The notes: generated by a model not told the origin, from the letters alone. DNA of 7,056 nt from an uncultured Rhodovulum sp. (GCA_946221765.1 CAMIMK010000159.1:1-7056), one strand, 5' to 3'. Counted from the stretch's first letter, positions 1 through 5,251 are shown. Numbers and translations: made by a program.

Positions 1-693
1 GAACTCGGCGCCGCGGGCCTCGTGGTGGTCTCGGGCCTTGCGCGGGGCATCGACGCGGCCGCGCACCGGGCCGCCCTGCCGACCGGCACCGTCGCGGCCC
101 TCGCCGGCGGCCTCGACCGGATCTATCCGCCGGAGAATGCGGGGCTCGCGGCCGAGATCGCCGCGACCGGCCTCCTCCTCGGCGAGCTGCCGCCGGACTA
201 CGAGCCGCGGCCGCAGGATTTCCCGCGGCGCAACCGCATCGTCTCCGGCCTCGCGCTCGGGGTGGTGGTGGTGGAGGGCGCGCTCCGCTCGGGCAGCCTC
301 ATCACCGCCCGCAACGCCGCCGACCAGGGGCGCGAGATCATGGCCGTGCCCGGCAACCCGCTCGATCCCCGCGCCGGCGGCTGCAACCAGCTGATCCGTG
401 ACGGCGCCACGCTCGTGCGCTCGGCCGAGGATGTGCTGGAGGCGATCGCCGCCTTCTTCGTGCCGGTGCGCGAAGCGCCGGCTTCGCCATCCCCCCTGCC
501 CGCCGACGCACCGGCGGACGCGGCCGCGGAGAGCCGGCTGCTGGCCCTGCTCGGCCCGGCACCGGTGGCCGAGGACGTGCTGACCCGGAGCCTCGAGCTC
601 AGCCCCGCGGCCGTCTCCGCCGCCCTGCTCGACCTGGAACTGGCCGGAACGGTGGTCCGCCACCCCGGCGGGCTCGTCTCCCGCGCGGTGTGA
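1..693 (+). CDS. dprA: DNA-processing protein DprA, C-terminal part (5' end outside window)
   Basis: DprA (Smf) binds single-stranded DNA in the cytoplasm and loads RecA onto it during natural transformation; many non-competent bacteria also carry it. The frame is open from base 1, so about 230 C-terminal residues are visible and the N-terminal part is missing. Family motifs seen are SGLARGIDAAAH (bases 31-66), LAGGLDRIYPPEN, FPRRNRIVSGL (from about base 220), the SGSLITAR stretch, and AVPGNPLDPRAGGCNQLI; these belong to the Rossmann-like DprA core. After an Ala/Pro linker (about bases 470-530), bases 532-690 encode a small winged-helix domain ending AALLDLELAGTVVRHPGG, typical of alphaproteobacterial DprA. 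The gene ends in TGA and is tail-to-tail with rpmE, 165 bases away. No convincing terminator for it is visible on the plus strand. Identification is firm; the start cannot be seen. Confidence 0.96.
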   Translation, partial: ELGAAGLVVVSGLARGIDAAAHRAALPTGTVAALAGGLDRIYPPENAGLAAEIAATGLLLGELPPDYEPRPQDFPRRNRIVSGLALGVVVVEGALRSGSLITARNAADQGREIMAVPGNPLDPRAGGCNQLIRDGATLVRSAEDVLEAIAAFFVPVREAPASPSPLPADAPADAAAESRLLALLGPAPVAEDVLTRSLELSPAAVSAALLDLELAGTVVRHPGGLVSRAV

Positions 694-793
694 CGCGGCC
701 CGCGGCCCCGCTCCTCTGGAATGCGCAAGGCAGGGAACGCCGTCCCGCAGACGGGATCAGTCAAAGGCGCCTTGCCGCCGCGCCCCCTGCCCC

Positions 794-828
794 GAAAACG
801 ACGAAGCCCGGCGCGGGTGCGGCCGGGC
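794..828 (-). terminator. Rho-independent-like terminator of the trmD-rplS-rpmE unit
   Basis: A perfect 7-bp GC stem (806-812 paired with 822-828) has a 9-nt loop. On the minus strand it is followed by TTCGTCGTTTTC, a fairly T-rich tail. It lies about 30 bases downstream of the rpmE stop, where the end of the operon is expected. On the plus strand no T-tract follows, so it probably does not serve dprA. The tail is interrupted by C and G, so termination may be incomplete. Confidence 0.65.
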
Positions 829-858
829 ATCGAGACAGATCGGTCGGGATGGCGCGGC

Positions 859-1080
859 TCAGAAGCCCAGGCCCTCGTATTTCTTCTTGAACTTCGACAC
901 GCGGCCGCCGGTGTCGAGCAGCCGGGCGGAGCCGCCGGTCCAGGCCGGATGCACCGACGGGTCGATCTCCAGCGCCAGGGTCGCGCCCTCCTCCGCATAG
1001 GTCGAGCGGGTGCGGTAGCTGGTGCCGTCGATCAGCTTCACCTCGATGAAGTGATAGTCGGGATGGATGTCCTTCTTCAT
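859..1080 (-). CDS. rpmE: 50S ribosomal protein L31
   Basis: L31 is a small protein of the large ribosomal subunit that lies at the subunit interface, bridging the 50S central protuberance and the 30S head. The 73-residue product starts MKKDIHPDYHFIEVKLIDGT and contains IDPSVHPAWTGG and GGRVSKFKKKYEGLGF, all family hallmarks. It has no cysteine at all, so it is the C-minus form lacking the zinc-binding Cys set of many L31 proteins; this is usual in alphaproteobacteria. The start is well supported: AGGAG (1088-1092) lies 7 nt upstream and overlaps the rplS stop codon, which is only 11 nt away. That spacing indicates translation directly behind rplS. It is the last gene of the unit and is followed by a terminator-like hairpin. 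Confidence 0.97.
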   Translation of the reverse strand: MKKDIHPDYHFIEVKLIDGTSYRTRSTYAEEGATLALEIDPSVHPAWTGGSARLLDTGGRVSKFKKKYEGLGF

Positions 1081-1091
1081 CTCGGTGCTCC

Positions 1092-1487
1092 TCAGGCCTC
1101 GGTCTTCGCGCGGGTGTCGGACTTCGCGCGGTAGTTGGTCTTCTCGACGATGCGGGCGGATTTGCCGCGACGGTCGCGCAGGTAGTAGAGCTTGGCGCGG
1201 CGGACCTTGCCGCGGCGGACGACGACGATCGCGTCGATGTTCGGCGAGTGGAGCGGGAAGACGCGCTCGACACCTTCGCCGAAGCTGATCTTGCGGACGG
1301 TGAAGCTGGCGCCGATGCCGGCGCCGCCGTTGCGGGCGATGCAGACGCCCTCATAGGCCTGCACGCGGGTGCGGGTGCCCTCGGTCACGCGGTAGCCGAC
1401 GCGAATGGTGTCGCCGGGCGCAAAGTCGGGGATGTCCTTGGCGAGGGCGGCAATCTGCTCGGCCTCGAGCTGGGCGATGAGGTTCAT
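1092..1487 (-). CDS. rplS: 50S ribosomal protein L19
   Basis: L19 lies at the 30S-50S interface of the ribosome. The 131-residue product shows the family core in order: PDFAPGDTIRVGYRVTEG, RVQAYEGVCIAR, a Gly-rich loop then SFTVRKISFGEGVERVFPLH, SPNIDAIVVVRRGKVRRAKL and YYLRDRRGKSARI. A basic tail of about 16 residues follows. Length is slightly above the E. coli protein because of this tail. The ATG overlaps the trmD stop as ATGA, and AAGGA (1497-1501) lies 9 nt upstream within the trmD end, so translation is probably coupled to trmD. It is followed after 11 nt by rpmE. Confidence 0.98.
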   Translation of the reverse strand: MNLIAQLEAEQIAALAKDIPDFAPGDTIRVGYRVTEGTRTRVQAYEGVCIARNGGAGIGASFTVRKISFGEGVERVFPLHSPNIDAIVVVRRGKVRRAKLYYLRDRRGKSARIVEKTNYRAKSDTRAKTEA

Positions 1488-2305
1488 CGGCAGTCGTCCT
1501 TCCGTTGCCCGCCTGATACGGCGGTGATCTGCGCGTCCGAGAGCTCTGCCTCTCCTGCCGGGTCCGCTTTCCCCGCGGCTGCGAGGTAGGCCCGCCAGAG
1601 GTCGGGACGACGTTCCTTGGTCAGCCTCTCCGCCTGGGACCGCCGCCAGTCGGCGACCCGGCCGTGGTGCCCGGAGAGGAGAACCTCCGGGATCGCACGG
1701 CCCTCCCAGTCAGTCGGGCGGGTATACTGCGGAAATTCCAGAAGCCCGCCGGTGAAGCTTTCCTCCACCGTCGAGTCGGCATTTCCAAGGACGCGGGGTA
1801 TAAGCCGGATGACCGCATCAATCAAGGCCATCGCTGCGATCTCACCCCCGGTCAGGACGAAATCCCCGAGGCTGACCTCCTCCAGGCCGCGGGCCTCGAT
1901 CACCCGCTCGTCCACGCCCTCGAACCGGCCGCAGAGGAGCGTCATGCCCGCGCCGGCGGCAAGGCGGCGGGCGTGGGCCTGGTCGAAGCGCCGCCCCCGC
2001 GGCGACAGGTAGAGGACCGGCCAGTCGGCACGGGGCAGGCCGCTGTCGGCGGCATCGATGGCCGCCGCCACGACATCAGGCTTCAGCACCATCCCGGCGC
2101 CGCCCCCGGCCGGCGTGTCGTCGACGCTCCGGTGGCGGTCGGTTGCGAAGTCGCGGATCTGCAGCGTCTCCAGCTGCCAGATCCCGGCGTCCCGCGCCCG
2201 CCCGGTCAGCGACTGGCCGAGCGGCCCGGGAAACATCTCCGGGTAGAGCGTCAGCACGCGGGCGGTCCAGGGACGCCCCATGGCGGGTGGAAATGTGGAC
2301 GTCAT
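1484..2305 (-). CDS. trmD: tRNA (guanine37-N1)-methyltransferase TrmD
   Basis: TrmD uses S-adenosylmethionine to make m1G37 next to the anticodon of tRNAs reading CNN codons, preventing +1 frameshifts. The 273-residue product has LTLYPEMFPGPLGQSL (18-33), DDTPAGGGAGMV (62-73), LSPRGRRFDQ (100-109), LLCGRFEGVDERV (123-135) and EVSLGDFVLTGGE (143-155). The last three build the SpoU-TrmD (SPOUT) trefoil knot that holds AdoMet. The C-terminal domain shows GLLEFPQYTRP and IPEVLLSGHHG. Arg167 aligns without gaps with catalytic Arg154 of the E. coli/H. influenzae enzyme as I recall it; the position of catalytic Asp169 is Glu182. The frame is open upstream to 2509, but the start at 2305 is preferred: GGAG (2312-2315) lies 6 nt before it and the extra upstream residues do not resemble TrmD. 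A Met eight codons later has no ribosome site. The stop overlaps rplS (ATGA). Confidence 0.97.
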   Translation of the reverse strand: MTSTFPPAMGRPWTARVLTLYPEMFPGPLGQSLTGRARDAGIWQLETLQIRDFATDRHRSVDDTPAGGGAGMVLKPDVVAAAIDAADSGLPRADWPVLYLSPRGRRFDQAHARRLAAGAGMTLLCGRFEGVDERVIEARGLEEVSLGDFVLTGGEIAAMALIDAVIRLIPRVLGNADSTVEESFTGGLLEFPQYTRPTDWEGRAIPEVLLSGHHGRVADWRRSQAERLTKERRPDLWRAYLAAAGKADPAGEAELSDAQITAVSGGQRKDDCR

Positions 2306-2330
2306 GGCCGGCTCCGGGTCTCCTCGGGAA

Positions 2331-2357
2331 GGCCGGGCCGCCCCTGGAAGCCCGGCC
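2331..2357 (-). promoter_or_regulatory. Stem-loop in the trmD 5' leader
   Basis: A perfect 8-bp inverted repeat, GGCCGGGC (2331-2338) against GCCCGGCC (2350-2357), has an 11-nt loop. It ends 25 nt before the trmD start codon, just upstream of its ribosome binding site. On the minus strand only two T residues follow directly, so it is a poor intrinsic terminator. It may be a leader hairpin, a vestigial terminator or an mRNA-stabilising structure. Role unknown; only the symmetry is observed. Confidence 0.4.
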
Positions 2358-2390
2358 GAAAGTGGAAGGTTGCCCAAGGATAGGAAACGC

Positions 2391-2418
2391 CCACCCAGGT
2401 GGTTCCAGAATTTTGGAA
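2391..2418. promoter_or_regulatory. Two abutting dyad symmetries (possible operator) in the divergent trmD/orphan region
   Basis: CCACC-CA-GGTGG (2391-2402) is a perfect short dyad. It is followed without a gap by TTCCAGAATTTTGGAA (2403-2418), a 16-bp dyad with a single G/T imperfection. Both lie in the 237-bp region between the divergent trmD and orphan starts, about 100 bp from one and 125 bp from the other. Such sites often bind dimeric regulators. I recognise no specific regulator's box, and short dyads can occur by chance. Confidence 0.3.
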
Positions 2419-2437
2419 GGAAAAGCAGTCTCTTGAA

Positions 2438-2465
2438 TTGAAGCCTGCAACCATCGCGCTTTAAC
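2438..2465 (+). promoter_or_regulatory. Candidate promoter for the orphan gene
   Basis: TTGAAG (2438-2443) and TTTAAC (2460-2465) are separated by 16 nt and each match the sigma-70 consensus at 4 of 6 positions. They sit about 80-105 bases upstream of the orphan start, in a stretch (2401-2530) that is only about half G+C by hand count. A weaker alternative is ATGAAT (2484-2489) with CATATT (2507-2512). No equally good pair was found on the opposite strand for trmD, although one is expected here. Confidence 0.3.
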
Positions 2466-2542
2466 GCTCCCGGTCCCGGCGAGATGAATTTCCCAAAGAC
2501 GATGGGCATATTCCCTGCAGACTAAACTTCGGGTAGGACATC

Positions 2543-3292
2543 ATGCCTCTATCTTTCTCCAACATCAGCAACAACCCCATCCAATCGATCCTTGGTGGCC
2601 TCTTTGGGAACCAGAACCCGGCCACCAACACCAGTTCCAGTACAGCGGCAAGCACGTCCCCCGCTCCCACGCCGGTCAATGCGCCCGCCACGATCTCGAA
2701 CTTCTCGACGCCCGTGACCACGCCTGCGGCAGCAACGCCGCCTGCGGCCTCCGCGACGAGCAGCACCTCCGGGACCAACGATCCCGCGCCGGCACCGGCC
2801 GCATCGTCGACCAGCGCTGCGCCGGCCTCCAGCACCTCCGGGACCAATGATCCCGCGCCGGCACCGGCCGCATCGTCGCCCAGCGCTGCACCGGCCTCCA
2901 GCAGCTCCGGGACTGCCGATCCCGCGCCGACCAGTGGAACCGCGCCGGCATCGGCACCCGCCAGTACGGGCGCAAGCAGTGCAGCGGGGTCCTCCCAGGC
3001 CGACAGCGCGACTGAGGCGCCGGCCTCGGACAGCTCCGCCGCCAGCAGCGCGTACTCCGGCTATGGGATCCTCTCGCGTTCCGCCAAGTTGGCCAGTTTG
3101 CTTGATGACGCCGTCAAGCCCCTGTCGGCCCAGGAAGACAGCGTGCGCCAGCATGCCATTCAGGTCCAGCAGGAGCTTACCTCGGCCTCTCTGCTCAACA
3201 AGATGACCTCAGGCGCCAGTCCCCTGGAAACGCAGAGCTATCGCTCCGTGATCAAGAGCTATGCGATAGTCGACACTCCCATCGCGGCCTGA
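2543..3292 (+). CDS. Orphan Ser/Ala/Pro/Thr-rich repeat protein of unknown function
   Basis: I do not recognise this 249-residue protein. A short N-terminal segment (about 1-25) contains SILGGLFGNQ. A long low-complexity Ser/Ala/Pro/Thr region (about 26-170) includes a 23-residue tandem repeat (74-96, 97-119, partial 120-129). A more ordered C-terminal part (about 171-249) contains a likely helix with LASLLDDAVKPLSAQED and VRQHAIQVQQELTSASLLNK. There is no Lys, Arg or His before Arg179, no Cys or Trp anywhere, and the few charges in the first 170 residues are acidic. I see no classical signal peptide, membrane segment, LPXTG motif or Gly/Asp RTX repeat. The ATG has AGGA (2535-2538) 4 nt upstream. 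Codon use is visibly less GC-rich at third positions (cta, tct, caa, ctt, agt, aat) than in neighbours. It is divergent from trmD and convergent with rimM, splitting the usual rimM-trmD pair. Coding is likely from the ordered ends and in-frame repeat; function is unknown. Confidence 0.75.
   Translation: MPLSFSNISNNPIQSILGGLFGNQNPATNTSSSTAASTSPAPTPVNAPATISNFSTPVTTPAAATPPAASATSSTSGTNDPAPAPAASSTSAAPASSTSGTNDPAPAPAASSPSAAPASSSSGTADPAPTSGTAPASAPASTGASSAAGSSQADSATEAPASDSSAASSAYSGYGILSRSAKLASLLDDAVKPLSAQEDSVRQHAIQVQQELTSASLLNKMTSGASPLETQSYRSVIKSYAIVDTPIAA
2762..2928 (+). repeat. 69-bp (23-codon) tandem repeat, 2.4 copies, inside the orphan gene
   Basis: Unit 1 (2762-2830) and unit 2 (2831-2899) differ at only 3 of 69 bases: two synonymous changes and one Thr-to-Pro change. 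A third, partial and more diverged copy covers 2900-2928. The period is an exact multiple of three, so the frame is kept. Each unit encodes a segment beginning STSGTNDPAPAPAASS. The near identity of the first two units points to recent duplication or ongoing homogenisation. Confidence 0.9.
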
Positions 3293-3342
3293 TCGCGCAA
3301 CGATCTGCCGGACGGAGCGGGGACAGCCGCCCCTGCATTGCC

Positions 3343-3383
3343 ACGAAAGAAGGACCCGGGTGTCGCCACGGCCGGGTCCTTCT
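3343..3383 (-). terminator. Strong terminator hairpin directly after rimM
   Basis: A perfect 12-bp stem, AGAAGGACCCGG (3348-3359) against CCGGGTCCTTCT (3372-3383), has a 12-nt loop. It begins 3 nt beyond the rimM stop codon. On the minus strand the stem ends in CCTTCT followed by TTC, giving a pyrimidine/T-rich tail suitable for rimM. On the plus strand the T content after the stem is poor, but the hairpin could also weakly serve the orphan gene, which ends 55 bases away. Confidence 0.7.
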
Positions 3384-3386
3384 GAC

Positions 3387-3902
3387 TCAATCGTCCTCGG
3401 CCGGAGGGTCGATGACGACCCGGCCGCCAGCGATGTCCACCATCGGCACCGCCGCCCGGGTGAAGGGCACCAGCAGTTCGGCCGCGCCGGGCCGGGCAAT
3501 CTCCAGGATGTCCCCGGCGCCATGGTCCTGCACGGCGCGGATGCTGCCGACCCGGCCACCCCCGGCGTCGTAGACGGCAAGGCCGATCAGGTCGGCGTGG
3601 TAGAACTCGTCCTCCCCCAGGGCCGGCAGCCGCGCCCGCGGCACATAGAGCCGCGTGCCCTTCAGCGCCTCCGCCGCCTCGCGGGTCGCGACGCCGCCGA
3701 GCCGTGCCGCAAGCGCCCCCTGCAACGGCCGCGTCACCCGGACCGTGAAGCTGCGGCCATCCGCCGCCAGCAGGGGTCCATAGGTCGCGATCGCCCCGGG
3801 ATCGGCGCAGAAGGACTTCAGCCGCACCTCGCCCTGCACGCCAAAGGCACCGGCGATGGCGCCGACGCATGTCATGCCTTCGGGATCCGACGGATCAGCC
3901 AT
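3387..3902 (-). CDS. rimM: Ribosome maturation factor RimM
   Basis: RimM assists maturation of the 30S head, associating with free 30S subunits and S19 during late 16S rRNA processing. The 171-residue product has the N-terminal RimM barrel, with VGAIAGAFGVQGEVRLKSF (13-31) and ALKGTRLYVPRARLP (79-93). The PRC-barrel follows, with EDEFYHADLIGLAVYD (97-112), HGAGDILEIARPG (127-139) and LVPFTRAAVPMVDIAGGRV (144-162). The frame is open to an ATG at 3914, but GAGG (3909-3912) sits 6 nt before the ATG at 3902, whereas the 3914 codon has its purines touching the start. A third Met at 3875 has a badly spaced ribosome site. The gene follows rpsP by 81 nt and is followed at once by a strong hairpin, so the upstream part of the operon probably ends here. 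Identity is firm; the start is likely. Confidence 0.95.
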   Translation of the reverse strand: MADPSDPEGMTCVGAIAGAFGVQGEVRLKSFCADPGAIATYGPLLAADGRSFTVRVTRPLQGALAARLGGVATREAAEALKGTRLYVPRARLPALGEDEFYHADLIGLAVYDAGGGRVGSIRAVQDHGAGDILEIARPGAAELLVPFTRAAVPMVDIAGGRVVIDPPAEDD

Positions 3903-3983
3903 GGCGGACCTCATCCTCGACCGGCCATGCCAGCGCCGCGCGGGATTCCCCGGCGGCGCCGGCCGTCGTCCAGCCGGACAGCC

Positions 3984-4346
3984 TTACTCGGCCGGTGCCT
4001 CGGCCGCGGCGGCGGCCTTGTCGGCCCTTTCCTTGGCGCGGGCGGTCGCGGCCTTGCCGGGCTCGCCCTGCTTGGGATTGTTGCGGACCGTCTTCTCGAC
4101 GACGCCGGCCGCCTCGAGGAAACGGGCGACGCGGTCGGTCGCCTGCGCGCCCTGGCCGATCCAGTACTGCGCCCGCTCGACGTCGATCTTCACCCGGTTC
4201 TCGTTGTCCTTGGCGAGGAGCGGGTCATAGGTGCCGAGCTTCTCGATGAAGCGGCCATCGCGCGGCGAGCGGGAGTCCGCCGCGACGATCGAATAGTGGG
4301 GGCGCTTCTTGGACCCGCCACGGGCGAGCCGGATCTTCATGGCCAT
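3984..4346 (-). CDS. rpsP: 30S ribosomal protein S16
   Basis: S16 is an early assembly protein that stabilises the 5' domain of 16S rRNA. The 120-residue product begins MAMKIRLARGGSKKRPHYSI and contains VAADSRSPRDGRFIEKLGTY, all diagnostic. A DPLLAKDNENRVKIDVERAQ segment and GAQATDRVARFLEAAG follow. Beyond about residue 95 comes a charged Ala/Lys/Glu-rich tail, so it is longer than the ~82-residue E. coli protein, as is common in alphaproteobacteria. The start has an excellent AAGGAG (4355-4360) 8 nt upstream. This ribosome site abuts the chorismate mutase stop, from which the ATG is separated by only 3 nt, so the two genes share a transcript. rimM follows 81 nt later. Confidence 0.98.
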   Translation of the reverse strand: MAMKIRLARGGSKKRPHYSIVAADSRSPRDGRFIEKLGTYDPLLAKDNENRVKIDVERAQYWIGQGAQATDRVARFLEAAGVVEKTVRNNPKQGEPGKAATARAKERADKAAAAAEAPAE

Positions 4347-4349
4347 TGT

Positions 4350-4688
4350 TCAGTCTCCTTGGGATGCTCTGGGGGCGGCTGCCCCGGTCTCGAGATGGCT
4401 CTCGTGGTGCCTGATGACTTCCGAGATGATGAAGTTCAGGAATTTTCGGGCGAATTCGGGCGCGAGGTCGGCCTCCTCGGCCAAACGCTCCAGCCGGGCG
4501 ATCTGCTTTGCCTCGCGCACCGGGTCCGAGGGCGGCAGGCCGTGGCTGGCCTTGAGGACGCCCACCGCCTGGGTGTGCTTGAACCGCTCGGCAAGGGTGA
4601 AGACGAGGATCGCATCCAGGCGGTCGATCGACTCGCGATGGCCGCGCAGCAGGTCCGCGGCGCGGCGGGTGTCGTCGGACTGGGTCAT
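4350..4688 (-). CDS. Monofunctional AroQ-type chorismate mutase
   Basis: Chorismate mutase converts chorismate to prephenate for phenylalanine and tyrosine synthesis. The 112-residue all-alpha product is a single AroQ domain with no fused prephenate dehydratase or dehydrogenase. Aligned without gaps to the E. coli PheA mutase domain as I recall it (offset +7), it keeps Arg18 (R11), Arg35 (R28), Lys46 (K39), Asp55 (D48), Arg58 (R51) and Glu59 (E52). The position of Gln88 is His95, followed by Glu96. Further family segments are LAERFKHTQAVGVLK (32-46) and FLNFIISEVIRHHE (83-96). The ATG overlaps the GNAT stop as ATGA and has a strong GAGGGGG (4694-4700) upstream. A longer upstream reading in this frame merely runs through the GNAT gene and is not used. 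Its place between ffh and rpsP is typical of alphaproteobacteria by memory. Fold assignment is firm; in vivo activity is inferred. Confidence 0.9.
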   Translation of the reverse strand: MTQSDDTRRAADLLRGHRESIDRLDAILVFTLAERFKHTQAVGVLKASHGLPPSDPVREAKQIARLERLAEEADLAPEFARKFLNFIISEVIRHHESHLETGAAAPRASQGD

Positions 4689-5251
4689 GCGCGCCCCCTC
4701 ACCGGCAGATGGCGGAAGACGAGCGTATCGTCCCCCGCGACAGGCCCTTCGCCGATGGCGCCGATCGCCTCGGCCAGGCGGATGGAGCGCGCATTCTCGG
4801 GCGCGATGTAGCTGACGAGCTGCGCCAGCCCGAGGCAGCGGTCGGCATAGGCGCGCGCCGCGGTCGCAGCCTCGCGGGCATAGCCCTGGCCCTCGGCGGC
4901 GGCCGCGAGGAACCACCCGAGTTCCGGCTCGGGATCCCCGGCCTCGTGGTTCAGCGGCAGGAAGCCGACGAGCGCCCTGTCGGACCGGCGCTCGATGCTC
5001 CAGAGGCCATAGCCGCGCAGCAGCCAGCCGGCGACCATCTGGGTGAAGTCGAGCCACGCCGCCTCGCGCGACATCGGCCCTCCCACATGGATGCCGCGCT
5101 CGGACATGACGATGCCGGCATAGGTGGCGAAATCCTCGATCCGCGGCGCCCGGAGCCTGAGGCGCGGGGTGTCGAGCTCCGGCACCCGGGCCGAGAGGCA
5201 GGCCGCGAGGGTGGCCGCGGCCCCGTCGGACGGGCTCTCCCAGCCGCTCAT
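4685..5251 (-). CDS. GNAT family N-acetyltransferase (RimJ/RimL-like)
   Basis: The 188-residue product has GNAT features: an N-terminal strand LDTPRLRLRAPRIEDF (26-41) typical of the RimJ/RimL-type subfamily, ELGWFL (110-115), an acetyl-CoA pyrophosphate loop EGQGYAREA (120-128), and the C-terminal SYIAPENARSIRLAEAIGA (147-165), where the Asn/Ser positions are characteristic. It would transfer acetyl from acetyl-CoA to an amine such as a protein N-terminus, but the substrate cannot be read from sequence. The ATG overlaps the ffh stop (ATGA) and the TGA overlaps the chorismate mutase start (ATGA). It has no clear ribosome site of its own, so its translation probably depends on ribosomes finishing ffh. 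The operon setting makes a ribosomal or SRP-related protein a possible target, which is speculation. Confidence 0.9.
   Translation of the reverse strand: MSGWESPSDGAAATLAACLSARVPELDTPRLRLRAPRIEDFATYAGIVMSERGIHVGGPMSREAAWLDFTQMVAGWLLRGYGLWSIERRSDRALVGFLPLNHEAGDPEPELGWFLAAAAEGQGYAREAATAARAYADRCLGLAQLVSYIAPENARSIRLAEAIGAIGEGPVAGDDTLVFRHLPVRGRA

Noticed and set aside
741..773. Small hairpin TCCCG/CGGGA and the 10-bp palindrome AAGGCGCCTT after dprA
   Set aside because: The stems are short and no T-tract follows on either strand, so there is no support for a dprA terminator or a site.
2306..2509. 68-residue N-terminal extension of TrmD
   Set aside because: It lies in the low-GC intergenic region, does not resemble TrmD, and the ATG at 2305 has a well-placed GGAG.
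2549..3154. 201-codon minus-strand frame opposite the orphan gene
   Set aside because: It is a Gly/Arg/Cys-rich mirror of the Ser/Ala/Pro repeat. The plus frame has a ribosome site, an ordered C-terminus and a sensible composition.
2543..3292. Orphan gene as a type I-secreted RTX protein, LPXTG-anchored protein or phage tail protein
   Set aside because: No Gly/Asp nonapeptide repeats, sorting motif, signal peptide or phage neighbours are visible.
3360..4811. 483-codon open frame on the plus strand across rimM, rpsP and chorismate mutase
   Set aside because: It is antisense to three recognised genes, rich in Arg/Gly/Pro/Ala with no family motif, as expected from high-GC shadow frames.
4689..5057. 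N-terminal extension of chorismate mutase to 235 residues
   Set aside because: The extra residues are the GNAT gene read in another frame. The ATG at 4688 has a strong ribosome site and matches the AroQ domain boundary.
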